From positions 1 to 33,332 of the forward strand of contig JAIXTT010000008.1 in NCBI GenBank assembly GCA_027483795.1: a DNA stretch of 33,332 bases, given 5' to 3'. Position 1 is the first letter of the stretch, and every line of letters begins with the position of its first letter. Source of the stretch: Hyphomicrobiales bacterium (GTDB lineage Bacteria; Pseudomonadota; Alphaproteobacteria; Rhizobiales; Beijerinckiaceae). The notes beneath the pieces were generated by a model. It saw only the letters and a program-made list of their open reading frames with translations. It ran no database searches and was not told where the DNA came from. Positions 24,458 to 33,332 of the stretch are shown one piece after another. The translations under genes and the position numbers were made by a program.

Positions 24458-24979
24458 TCAGGCCTCCGGGCGGAGCTCCCGGACGATCGCGTCGACCACG
24501 GCGTCGGGCGACAGCGTGATCGGAACCACCAGCGGATCTTCGTCCTCGCCCGGCGGCTCGAGGGTCGCGAACTGGCTGTCGAGCAGCGCGGTCGGCATGA
24601 AATGGTTTTTCCGCGCCGCCATGCGCGCCGCGATCAGCGCCTTGTCGCCCGAAAGATGCACGAGACGGACGAAGGCGCGCTCGCCGACGAGGGCGTCGCG
24701 ATAGACCCGCTTGAGCGCCGAACAGGTCACGACCGCCGCTTCGCCCGCCTGCGAACGCTCGTCCATCCAGGCGGCGATGGCGGCGAGCCAAGGCTTGCGG
24801 TCCTCGTCGTCGAGCGGCGTGCCGCTCGACATCTTCGCGACGTTCTCGGGAGGATGGAAGGAGTCCGCGTCGCGGAAGATCCAGCCCATGCGCGCGGCGA
24901 GCCGCTCGCCCGCCGTCGTCTTGCCGCAGCCCGCCACGCCCATGATGAGGACGACCGGGGTCGAGGATCCGGCACTCAT
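24458..24979 (-). CDS. gntK: Gluconokinase
   Basis: 173-residue cytosolic kinase: gluconate + ATP to 6-phosphogluconate. P-loop GVAGCGKTT at about 14-22, then RDADSFHPPENVAKMSSGTPLDDEDRKPWL, a near-diagnostic GntK stretch that binds gluconate, and CSALKRVYRD and HLSGDKALIAARMAARKNHFMP towards the C-terminus. I start at MSAGSSTPVV (24979), since the frame upstream overlaps the preceding gene and is not conserved. It begins 4 bases after the 6-phosphogluconate dehydrogenase stop, so the two form one unit that feeds gluconate into and through 6-phosphogluconate. Confidence 0.96.
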   Translation of the reverse strand: MSAGSSTPVVLIMGVAGCGKTTAGERLAARMGWIFRDADSFHPPENVAKMSSGTPLDDEDRKPWLAAIAAWMDERSQAGEAAVVTCSALKRVYRDALVGERAFVRLVHLSGDKALIAARMAARKNHFMPTALLDSQFATLEPPGEDEDPLVVPITLSPDAVVDAIVRELRPEA

Positions 24980-24983
24980 CGCC

Positions 24984-25964
24984 TCATCCCTTTTTCGGTT
25001 CGACATGCCCGCCGAAGCCCTTCCGCATCGCCGAGAGCACTTTTTCGGCGAAGGTGTGGTCCTGCCGGGAGCGGAAGCGGGCATAAAGCGCCGCGGTCAG
25101 CACTTCGGCCGGGACGGCCTCCTCGACGGCGGCCTGAACCGTCCAGCGGCCTTCGCCGGAATCCTCGACATGGCCGGAATAGCCCGAAAGGTCATGATCT
25201 TCCGCCAAGGCCTGAGCCGTCAGATCCAGAAGCCAGGAGGTGACGACGCTGCCCCGCCGCCAGACTTCCGCCACGTCGGCGAGGTCGAAGGCGAGTCGGT
25301 TCTCTTCCGGCACGCCGGGGCCCGCCGCGTTCTTCAGGATGTCGAAGCCTTCCGCGAAGGCCTGCATCATCCCGTATTCGATGCCGTTGTGGATCATCTT
25401 CACGAAATGCCCGGCCCCGTTCGGTCCGGCATGCAGATAACCGCGCTCGACGCGCGGGTCGCGCGTCTCTCGTCCCCGCGTCGGCGGAACGTCGCCGAGC
25501 CCGGGCGCGAGAGCGTCGAAGATCGGATCGAGACGGTCGACGACGGGCTTCGGTCCGCCGATCATCAGGCAGTAGCCGCGGTCGAGGCCGTGCACGCCGC
25601 CGGACGTGCCGACGTCCACATAGGACAACCCCTTCTCCGCCAGCGTCCGCGCCCGGCGGATGTCGTCCTTCCAGAACGTGTTGCCGCCGTCGATGATCAC
25701 GTCGCCCGGCGAAAGCAGCTCGGCCAGTTCCGCGATCGCCGTTTCCGTGATCGCGCCCGCGGGCAGCATGACCCACACATGCCGGGGCGCGGTCATCGCC
25801 GCGACCATGCCCGCGAAACCGTCGACGGCCTTCGCGCCCTCCGCCGCCAGCGCCTTGCCCGGCGCGGGGTCGCGGTCGAAGACCACGCAGTCGTGGCCCG
25901 CACGCATCAGGCGACGGACGATATTGGCCCCCATCCGGCCCAGGCCGATCATTCCGAGCTGCAT
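24984..25964 (-). CDS. gnd: 6-phosphogluconate dehydrogenase, decarboxylating, short (GndA-like) form
   Basis: Oxidises 6-phosphogluconate to ribulose 5-phosphate and CO2. The 326 residues match the short bacterial class, which often uses NAD+, as opposed to the roughly 470-residue E. coli type. Cofactor site [10 protein letters not shown] at 5-14; [12 protein letters not shown] and [18 protein letters not shown] follow, then the catalytic Lys/Glu pair in [21 protein letters not shown]. The C-terminal all-helical domain includes [12 protein letters not shown] and [14 protein letters not shown]. Paired with gntK (4-base gap) for gluconate use. The recQ stop lies 64 bases upstream. Confidence 0.96.
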   Translation of the reverse strand: MQLGMIGLGRMGANIVRRLMRAGHDCVVFDRDPAPGKALAAEGAKAVDGFAGMVAAMTAPRHVWVMLPAGAITETAIAELAELLSPGDVIIDGGNTFWKDDIRRARTLAEKGLSYVDVGTSGGVHGLDRGYCLMIGGPKPVVDRLDPIFDALAPGLGDVPPTRGRETRDPRVERGYLHAGPNGAGHFVKMIHNGIEYGMMQAFAEGFDILKNAAGPGVPEENRLAFDLADVAEVWRRGSVVTSWLLDLTAQALAEDHDLSGYSGHVEDSGEGRWTVQAAVEEAVPAEVLTAALYARFRSRQDHTFAEKVLSAMRKGFGGHVEPKKG

Positions 25965-26028
25965 GCCCGTCCTCCCCCGTTTGTCGTCACGAACGAAAAA
26001 GCGGCGGCTCCGTCAAGGGATGCGCTTC

Positions 26029-27858
<1,830 letters not shown>

Positions 27859-28125
27859 ACGGGCGAATCTCGCGGGAGGAGCCTCGGTGCCTTAGCCCGA
27901 CTCGGCGTGTCCCGTCCCCGTGAAAATACGGGGCCTTCGACGGGCTTCGTCCGCCCGGACGCCGCAGGATTTCGTAAAGCCTCTTCGAAATCGGTTTCCG
28001 TCCCCGGAAAAACCCCTACTGGACGGAAAAGCGAGCCGCGGCCACACTCCGAACGCGCCGCGTGCGCTCGTCTGCCTCAATCGCCCGCCACAAGAGCGAC
28101 CCCGCCTTCAGGAAACGCCCTTCCC

Positions 28126-29280
28126 GTGACGTCCGCTTCGATCGATCCCGCCCACGACCACGACGACATCGTCTATCCGTCCTCCGTTCCCTTCCTCATC
28201 GTTCACCTCGCCTGCTTCGCCGCCCTGTTCACGGGCGTCAGCGCCACGTCGCTGTGGCTGTGCTTCGGGCTCTATTGGCTGAGGATGTTCGGGGTCACGG
28301 CGGGCTATCACCGCTATTTCTCCCATCGCGCCTATGCCGCCGGTCGGGGCTTCCAATTCCTGCTCGCTCTTCTGGCGCAGAGCTCTGCGCAGAAGAGCGT
28401 GCTCTGGTGGGCGGCCAAGCACCGTCACCACCATCTCTTTTCGGACACCGAGCACGACGTGCATTCGCCCCGTCATACGGGCTTCTTCTATTCGCATGTC
28501 GGCTGGATCTTCGCGCGCAAGCACGACTCGGTGGACCTCAACAAGGTCGAGGATTGGACGAAATATCCCGAACTGATGTGGCTGCACCGCTACGAGATCG
28601 TTCCGGCCGTCCTGCTCGGGGTGGTCTGCTTCCTGATCGACGGCTGGACGGGCGTGATCGTCGGCTTCTGCTGGTCGACCGCCTTGGTCTGGCACGGCAC
28701 TTTCTGCATCAATTCGCTCGCCCATGTGCACGGCGAGAAGCGCTACGTGACGGGCGACGACAGCCGCAACAATTGGTTGCTCGCGATCGTCACCATGGGC
28801 GAGGGCTGGCACAACAACCACCACGCCTATCAGTCGAGCGCCCGACAGGGCTTCCGCTGGTACGAGTTCGATCCGACCTTCTACATCCTGAAGGCCCTGT
28901 CCTGGACCGGCCTCGTATGGGGGCTCAAGAGCCCGCCCGAGGCGGTGATCCGCAACGAGCAGCGCCTCGGCGCCCGCGTCATCGACCGCGCCGCGGCCGA
29001 TCTCGCGGCGAGCGTGAACGTGGAGGCGGTGGTTCTGGCCATCCGCGCCGTTCCCGATCTCGCCGAACTCTCGCAGAAGCTCGCCGAAGCGCAGCACAAG
29101 GCCGCGGCGCTGCTCGAGCATCTTCCGGCGCCGCATCTCCCGCATCTGCCGACGCGGGAGGAACTGCACCGCCGTGCGGTCGCCATGTATGCGCGCACGC
29201 CGTCGCTCGACGACATCGTCGACCGCGCGCACAGGATGATCCTCGAAAAGGTCGGCGCGAGGCTCGCCTCGGTCGCTTGA
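28126..29280 (+). CDS. Acyl-CoA/acyl-lipid delta-9-type fatty acid desaturase
   Basis: 384-residue di-iron membrane desaturase that inserts a cis double bond in a fatty acyl chain. The three histidine boxes are HRYFSH at 62-67, HRHHH at 99-103 and HNNHH at 229-233, with hydrophobic helices at about 20-55, 75-90 and 158-195. The spacing matches the OLE1/DesC acyl-CoA class. After about residue 275 there is an extra helical C-terminal region of about 105 residues (PDLAELSQKLAEAQHKAAALLEH...). Start GTG at 28126 is followed directly by an acidic His-rich N-terminus; the ribosome site (AGGAA) is somewhat far, so the start is moderately certain. It is divergent from recQ and convergent with the dioxygenase at 29338. 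Confidence 0.92.
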   Translation: MTSASIDPAHDHDDIVYPSSVPFLIVHLACFAALFTGVSATSLWLCFGLYWLRMFGVTAGYHRYFSHRAYAAGRGFQFLLALLAQSSAQKSVLWWAAKHRHHHLFSDTEHDVHSPRHTGFFYSHVGWIFARKHDSVDLNKVEDWTKYPELMWLHRYEIVPAVLLGVVCFLIDGWTGVIVGFCWSTALVWHGTFCINSLAHVHGEKRYVTGDDSRNNWLLAIVTMGEGWHNNHHAYQSSARQGFRWYEFDPTFYILKALSWTGLVWGLKSPPEAVIRNEQRLGARVIDRAAADLAASVNVEAVVLAIRAVPDLAELSQKLAEAQHKAAALLEHLPAPHLPHLPTREELHRRAVAMYARTPSLDDIVDRAHRMILEKVGARLASVA

Positions 29281-29337
29281 GGGCGGGCGGAGGACTGCGC
29301 GCGTCGGAAGACCGGGCGCGCCGTTCCCGTCGGTGCC

Positions 29338-30282
29338 TCACCACCAGAGCGGCTTCAGGCCCGCCTCGATCTGCGCCCGGCGCGGTTCGAGGAAGGGCGG
29401 AAGAGCGAGGCTCTCGCCCATCGTCTCCTTCGGCTCGTCCGCATGGAAGCCGGGACCGTCCGTCGCGATCTCGAACAGGATGCCGTTGGGCTCCCTGAAA
29501 TAGAGGCTGCGGAAATAGAAACGGTCGACGGGCCCGCTCGACGGCACGCGCAGCCTCTGCAGCTTCTCGAAACAAGCCTCGTAGCTCGCTTCGTCCGGCG
29601 TCCTGAAGGCGACGTGATGGACGGACCCCGCCCCCTGCCGCGCGGCCGGGAGGTCGGGCTCGATCTTGACGTGAAGCTCCGCCGCCGGCCCGCCCTCGCC
29701 CATGGCGTAGACATGCACCGTACGGTCGTCGAGCCGGTATTCGCGCTCCGCCCTCATGTCCATCAGATGCGTGAGGACGACGGCGGTCGGCGCGAGTTCC
29801 GGAACGCTGATCACGATGGGACCGAGGCCGCGGATCTGCATGTCGGCGGGCACGGGACTCCTGTCCCAAGGATGGGACGGACCCTTCCCGCCGTCGTCGA
29901 CGAGGAACAGGCGCTGCCCCTCGAAATCCTCGAACCGAAGCGTGAGCCGACCGTCGATCTCGCGCACGTCCTCGGTGCGGACGCCCTTCGCGTCGAGCCG
30001 CGCCTGCCAGTCTTCGAGCGCCTTCGCTCCGTTCACGCGCAGGCCCGTGGCCACCACGCTGTTCGTGCCCCGCCGCTCGGGGCCGACCGGCCAATCGAAG
30101 AAGGTCAGGTCCGAACCCGGCGAGCCTTCGCCGTCGGCATAGAAGAGGTGATAGGCGGAGACGTCGTCCTGATTGACGGTCTTCTTCACGAGCCGCATCC
30201 CGAGCAGCCGCGTGTAGAAATCATGGTTCTCCGCCGCCTTCGCGGTGACGGCCGTCAAATGGTGGATGCCCGTGAGATTCAT
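29338..30282 (-). CDS. Ring-cleaving (extradiol-type) dioxygenase, vicinal oxygen chelate fold
   Basis: 314-residue cytosolic metalloenzyme with two VOC modules (about 1-135 and 150-285). Expected Fe(II) ligands are His7/8 in TGIHHLT, His222/223 in SVHHVAF and Glu271 in [12 protein letters not shown]. The pattern fits the MhqO/LinE-like group that opens hydroquinone or catechol rings and often protects against quinone electrophiles. The start MNLTGIHHL at 30282 is the standard family N-terminus; the longer frame to 30465 covers the palindromic operator region and is rejected. Monocistronic. A perfect palindrome 81-100 bases upstream suggests control by a dimeric regulator such as MarR/MhqR. 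Confidence 0.9.
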   Translation of the reverse strand: MNLTGIHHLTAVTAKAAENHDFYTRLLGMRLVKKTVNQDDVSAYHLFYADGEGSPGSDLTFFDWPVGPERRGTNSVVATGLRVNGAKALEDWQARLDAKGVRTEDVREIDGRLTLRFEDFEGQRLFLVDDGGKGPSHPWDRSPVPADMQIRGLGPIVISVPELAPTAVVLTHLMDMRAEREYRLDDRTVHVYAMGEGGPAAELHVKIEPDLPAARQGAGSVHHVAFRTPDEASYEACFEKLQRLRVPSSGPVDRFYFRSLYFREPNGILFEIATDGPGFHADEPKETMGESLALPPFLEPRRAQIEAGLKPLWW

Positions 30283-30362
30283 GATCCGTCGTCCCCGCCC
30301 GCGGAGCCTCCGCGTTTCAGGACGATGAGATAAGCCGTCGAACGCCGAATGCGAGCCTTCGA

Positions 30363-30382
30363 CGATTGCAGCCGTGCAATCG
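30363..30382. promoter_or_regulatory. Perfect palindromic operator candidate upstream of the ring-cleaving dioxygenase
   Basis: CGATTGCAGCCGTGCAATCG has perfect 8-base arms around a 4-base centre (20 bases). It sits in the 287-base divergent gap, about 90 bases before the dioxygenase start and about 190 before the Tat-peptide start. A second, smaller palindrome (CGCGGAG-C-CTCCGCG, 30300-30314) lies nearer the dioxygenase start. MarR-family repressors of quinone-responsive dioxygenases bind sites of this size, so a regulator of that kind is likely. No such regulator gene is in the window. Confidence 0.5.
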
Positions 30383-30569
30383 GAGCAGGCGCCCGCCGCA
30401 ATCGGCCCTCGCGGATCGACGACGATCCGCCGTCCGCGCCTGTGCAACGGCCGGAAGCGGTGCATCGCCTCCTCCTTTCGCAGCGACGATTTCGCCGAAC
30501 GGCCGGCCGGCCTGCGGCGGGCCGCGCTCGATACTCGTCGACACCTCGAAACACGAAAGGAAACGGCTC

Positions 30570-30878
30570 ATGACGGAGAGACGCGAGACGGACCACGACC
30601 CCGAACGCCGTGACTTTCTCGAGCGCTGCGGCCGTTTCGCCGCCGTCACGCCGCCGGCGGTGGCGCTGCTTCTGTCGACGGTCATGAGCTCGGGCGCGCT
30701 GGCCAAATCGGGCGGCGGCGGGGGCGGACGCGCCGAAGGCGGCGGTCGCGGGCGCGGACATGGTCACGCCCACGGTCATGGACGGGGGCAGGGTCATGGA
30801 CGGGGGCAGGGTCATGGCCGCGGGCAGGGCCATGCCCATGGTCTTGGACGGGGGCAGGGCGGAGGCGCCCGCGGGTGA
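30570..30878 (+). CDS. Small Tat-signal protein with Gly/His/Arg/Gln repeat tail
   Basis: 102 residues, no family that I can name with confidence. The N-terminus carries a twin-arginine-like motif ERRDFLERCG (12-21) followed by a hydrophobic stretch FAAVTPPAVALLLSTVMSSGALA (23-45), so export by Tat and cleavage near ALA-K (45/46) are likely. The mature part is about 57 residues of low complexity: a GGGGGG run, then repeats of GHGRGQ with seven histidines between residues 64 and 90. Such a tail could bind metal or be a substrate for modification. AAGGAAA precedes the ATG at 30570. Its last codons overlap the start of the HprK-like kinase gene as GTGA (30875-30878), tying the two translationally. 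It is a candidate substrate or precursor of the two enzymes downstream; no enzymatic role is visible. Confidence 0.75.
   Translation: MTERRETDHDPERRDFLERCGRFAAVTPPAVALLLSTVMSSGALAKSGGGGGGRAEGGGRGRGHGHAHGHGRGQGHGRGQGHGRGQGHAHGLGRGQGGGARG
30774..30857 (+). repeat. 18-base tandem repeat inside the small Tat protein
   Basis: Units GGTCATGGACGGGGGCAG at 30774-30791 and 30792-30809 are identical. 30810-30827 differs at the GACGG part, and 30840-30857 has one changed segment (CTT for CAT). A 12-base variant piece separates the last two. Each unit encodes GHGRGQ (GLGRGQ in the last). Identity at DNA level between adjacent units points to recent slippage or unequal crossing-over, so repeat number may vary between strains. 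Confidence 0.85.
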
Positions 30879-31945
30879 CCTCGCCCGCCTCTTTCCCGGC
30901 CGCCGTGACGGCGACGCTGGGCGGACGGACGCTCCTGTTCTCGGCGGACCTTCAGGCCGTTCATGAACTCGTCGCTCCGGCGGGGCTTCCCGCCGGAGCG
31001 ACGGACCTTTCCCCCTCGGAAACGGCCGCTCCGGATCGCGGGCGTCCCGTTCTTTCCGTCCGATCCGTCCCGTTCGCTGCGGCGGCGCTCGGGCGGCGCA
31101 GGCGTGCGGCGGCGATCGCGCCGGTCGGAGCGCCGCTTCGTCTTCTGGTCGGCGGCCTCTCCGTCGCGATCCGTTTCTCCCGTCCGTCCGCGGCCCGCCG
31201 TGCCGCGGCGCTCTTCTCGGCCTTTCCGACCCCGCCCGGCAGGATCGATGCGGCGACGATCGACGTCGCCCGCCGCGCCGGCGCGGTGCGGATCGCGCCC
31301 TGCGACGAGCCCGCCCGCCTTTTCCCCGCGAATGAATGGGTTCCGGCGCTCAAGGCCGCCTTGGCGGGTCTCGTGCTGCGCAGGGCCCCCTATGCGGTCG
31401 CGCTGCATGCCGCGGCGGTCGAGCGCGGCGCGGGCGTGACGTTGATCTGCGGCCCTCCGGGCGCGGGCAAGACCACGCTGGCGCTCGCCCTGTCGCGCTC
31501 GGGCGGCGGCCGCGTGCTCGCCGACGATCTCGTCCTGCTGCTTCCGAGCGGCATGGTGCGGCCCGTTCCCTTTCCGGCGGCGATCAAGCCGAGCCCCCAC
31601 GGCGCGGGCGATGCCGCGACGGCGGGGCGCCCGCTGCACAAACGGCCCGACGGCGTCCGCCTGCGCTATGCGCCCCTCGAGCGCCCGCGGGCGGATCGGA
31701 CGGTGGACCGCATCGTCATGCTCGAACGCGGCGCGCCCGGCCCGGATCTGGAGAAGGCCGACCCCGTCCGCGGTCTCGGCGCGCTTCTCGCGGGGGCCCA
31801 CCGTCCGGGGGAACGGCTCGACGATGCGGGCTTCCGCGCGCTCGTCGCGATGCTTGCCGGCGCCGAATGCCTCGTCCTTCGGGAAACGGCGCTCGACCGC
31901 GCCGTCGCGCTTCTCATGCGGCAGGACTTCCATGACCCCGCCTGA
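30875..31945 (+). CDS. HprK-like P-loop kinase
   Basis: 356-residue cytosolic protein related to the HPr kinase superfamily. The P-loop domain starts near residue 176 (VALHAAAVERGAGVTLICGPPGAGKTTLALALS, Walker A at 193-200), followed by VLADDLVLL (acidic pair 217-218, equivalent to the VGDD of HprK) and AAIKPSPHG. The N-terminal 160 residues are a separate, Arg/Ala-rich region without a motif I can name. In known systems such kinases phosphorylate a Ser of HPr or the C-terminus of lasso-peptide precursors. The start is a GTG that overlaps the stop of the small Tat gene by 4 bases, and the stop lies 14 bases inside the nucleotidyltransferase gene. Its substrate is most likely the small upstream protein or a shared partner (inference). 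Confidence 0.8.
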   Translation: MTSPASFPAAVTATLGGRTLLFSADLQAVHELVAPAGLPAGATDLSPSETAAPDRGRPVLSVRSVPFAAAALGRRRRAAAIAPVGAPLRLLVGGLSVAIRFSRPSAARRAAALFSAFPTPPGRIDAATIDVARRAGAVRIAPCDEPARLFPANEWVPALKAALAGLVLRRAPYAVALHAAAVERGAGVTLICGPPGAGKTTLALALSRSGGGRVLADDLVLLLPSGMVRPVPFPAAIKPSPHGAGDAATAGRPLHKRPDGVRLRYAPLERPRADRTVDRIVMLERGAPGPDLEKADPVRGLGALLAGAHRPGERLDDAGFRALVAMLAGAECLVLRETALDRAVALLMRQDFHDPA

Positions 31946-33026
31946 GACGGCGTCCGCCCTCGCGATCCTGACGGCGCTTCTCCGCGGGGAGGGCGATCCC
32001 GGCCGCATCGCGGACGAGGATTGGTCCTCCGTCATCGGCGCGGCGGGCGAGGCCTGGCTCGTTCCCCTGCTCGCCCGCGCGACGGAGGGGCGCGACCTCC
32101 CGCCCGACGTCCGGGCCTATCTGGATTTCATCCGCGAACGGAACCGCACCCGCAACGGGAGGCTCCGCGCCGAACTGTCCGAACTCCTGCATCTGCTCGC
32201 CGGTGAAGGCGTCGAAGCCATGCCCGTGAAGGGCGCGGTGCATCTTCTCCTCGCCGAAGAGAGCCGCTTGCCCGACCGCATGATGGGCGATCTCGACCTC
32301 GTCGTCCCCGCCGGCCGCAGGGCGGACGTATGCCGCATCCTCCTCGCCGCGGGGCGTCGCCTTTGGCGCGCTCCGGGCGAGGAGAGCGAGGTCTTCTTCC
32401 GGCCCGAGGACGTCGCGCCCGTCGAGATCCATTCCCCGACCCCGGGTCATCCGGCCTATGCGGCCCTCGATCGGCTGGAGCGCCCCCCGCAGCGGATCGC
32501 ATGGGGCGGTCTTTCGGTCCCGATCCCCGACGCGTCGACGCGTCTTCTGCATCTCGTTCTCCATGACCGGCTTCGCGACGGCGCGCTGTGGCGGGGAGGC
32601 TGCGATCTCCGTCATCTCGTCGACGCCCGCCTGTTGATCCGGAGCGGAGAGGTGGATCACGCCGCGATCCGGGCGGCGCTCCGGACCCGGATCGAAAGGG
32701 CGGCCGCGGCGTCCTTTCTCGAACTGGCCGAGGCGATGTCGGGCGGCCCCGTTCCGCCGATCGTCGACCGTGCCGCGCTCGACCGCGCGCGTCGTCTCCG
32801 CCTTGCGCGGGACGCCGCCGGACCCGCGGGGGCGGCCTTTCGGGCCGCCGGAAAGGCGGCCTGGTTCCTCGTCCGACTGACCCGCGGCGATGCGGACCTG
32901 CGCGATCTTCCCGGACCGTTCCGCCGCCGCTCCGATCCCTCCGCGGATCACGACGAACCCGTTCTTCCCTTGGGATCGGGCCCGCGGATCGAGCCCGGCC
33001 CGGGTCGCGCCGCGCGCCGCGCGTGA
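31932..33026 (+). CDS. Nucleotidyltransferase-family protein, NTP_transf_5 type
   Basis: 364-residue cytosolic protein with a minimal nucleotidyltransferase core: PVKGAVHLLL near 98-107, catalytic acids in MMGDLDLVV (Asp120, Asp122) and a third acid in VEIHSP (Glu165). After the core comes a helical region (TRLLHLVLHDRLRDG, CDLRHLVDARLLI) typical of the family and a low-complexity Pro/Arg-rich tail of about 40 residues. Such proteins often sit beside HprK-like kinases, where they may transfer a nucleotidyl or act after phosphorylation. ATG at 31932 overlaps the kinase gene by 14 bases, completing a three-gene coupled operon. Function in the cell is not established. Confidence 0.8.
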   Translation: MTPPETASALAILTALLRGEGDPGRIADEDWSSVIGAAGEAWLVPLLARATEGRDLPPDVRAYLDFIRERNRTRNGRLRAELSELLHLLAGEGVEAMPVKGAVHLLLAEESRLPDRMMGDLDLVVPAGRRADVCRILLAAGRRLWRAPGEESEVFFRPEDVAPVEIHSPTPGHPAYAALDRLERPPQRIAWGGLSVPIPDASTRLLHLVLHDRLRDGALWRGGCDLRHLVDARLLIRSGEVDHAAIRAALRTRIERAAAASFLELAEAMSGGPVPPIVDRAALDRARRLRLARDAAGPAGAAFRAAGKAAWFLVRLTRGDADLRDLPGPFRRRSDPSADHDEPVLPLGSGPRIEPGPGRAARRA

Positions 33027-33247
33027 CAAGGAGCCGCCGACCGTCCTCCTCGTCACGTTCTTCCGCGTTCCTGCGGACCGAACCCCTCAGGGGCCGCCGC
33101 GTTCGGGAGGCTTGCGCCGGCTCGACCGGTCTTTTTCCTGCGGCCGCTGCCCGCCGCCGCTCCGCCCGAGCGGCCCTCCGCCATTGCCCGACGCGCCGCG
33201 ATCCGCTACAGGTGAACCGTTCTCGCGCGGTCCCCGCACCGCGCCGG
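33027..33247. other. Spacer between nucleotidyltransferase gene and tRNA
   Basis: 221 bases with no convincing gene. It should contain the tRNA promoter, but no clear -35/-10 pair is visible. A ccctcaggggccgcc stretch near 33086-33100 can form a short hairpin that may end the upstream operon. An open frame through here is biased by GC content and lacks any recognisable protein feature. Confidence 0.4.
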
Positions 33248-33324
33248 GCACCCGTAGCTCAGCTGGATAGAGCGTTGCCCTCCGAAGGCAAAGGTCACAC
33301 GTTCGAATCGTGTCGGGTGCGCCA
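33248..33324 (+). tRNA. tRNA-Arg, anticodon CCG
   Basis: The 77-base sequence folds as a standard cloverleaf: acceptor arms GCACCCG (33248-33254) and CGGGTGC (33314-33320), D-arm GCTCAGCTGGATAGAGC, anticodon stem TTGCC/GGCAA with loop CTCCGAA (anticodon CCG, reading CGG), and T-arm ACACGTTCGAATCGTGT. Discriminator G and an encoded CCA (33322-33324) finish it. It decodes CGG, a frequent Arg codon in this GC-rich genome. Confidence 0.97.
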
Positions 33325-33332
33325 TTTCCGTA

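Noticed and set aside
33090-33324. tRNA as an integration site for a genomic island
   Set aside because: No integrase or direct repeat of the tRNA 3' end is visible inside the window. The right flank is cut off, so this remains untested and not supported.

Overview
The window is GC-rich chromosomal DNA from an alphaproteobacterium, almost certainly of the order Hyphomicrobiales (Rhizobiales). The best evidence is the block ahcY - HPr - EIIA(Man) - short HprK - ChvG - ChvI, with pckA divergent from chvI, a gene order familiar from rhizobia and relatives. Dispersed palindromic repeats of a type common in that order fit as well. I cannot name the genus. Apart from the ends, the window is densely packed with complete genes, and the only gene-free gap over 300 bases is 825-1246.

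Left third (1-10820). Reading on the minus strand, the ChvI/ChvG acid and envelope-stress two-component system is followed by a short HprK, an EIIA and an HPr (the regulatory, non-sugar-transporting PTS of alphaproteobacteria), then ahcY, which runs off the left edge. A perfect ATAAAGA-N2-TCTTTAT palindrome in the ahcY promoter region looks like a SahR-type operator. On the plus strand are a HugZ-like haem/split-barrel protein and pckA, which ends in a strong terminator. Two tandem paralogous sodium:proton antiporters follow on the minus strand.

Middle (10900-20750). A full-length proofreading DNA polymerase I and a TIGR03862-type flavoprotein are separated by palindromic repeats. Next comes an operon for cyanate or nitrate-type uptake and use, in transcription order: NrtA/CynA-like Tat-exported binding protein, permease, ATPase, cyanase. 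A good sigma-54 -24/-12 promoter and a near-consensus NtrC site lie upstream, so the operon is probably induced by nitrogen limitation. A secreted lipase-like hydrolase diverges from it.

Right third (20770-33332). On the minus strand are an overlapping three-gene glycan operon (flippase, GT4 glycosyltransferase, phytanoyl-CoA-type dioxygenase), a gluconokinase/6-phosphogluconate dehydrogenase pair, and recQ. A plus-strand acyl-CoA desaturase and a minus-strand two-domain ring-cleaving dioxygenase follow.

The most unusual locus is 30570-33026: a 102-residue Tat-signal protein with a Gly/His/Arg/Gln repeat tail, an HprK-like P-loop kinase and a nucleotidyltransferase of the NTP_transf_5 type. 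All three overlap end to start. The layout suggests a dedicated modification system for a small exported peptide. HprK-like kinases and nucleotidyltransferases are known as tailoring enzymes in some lasso-peptide clusters, but no leader peptidase, PqqD or cyclase is visible here. A tRNA-Arg(CCG) closes the window.
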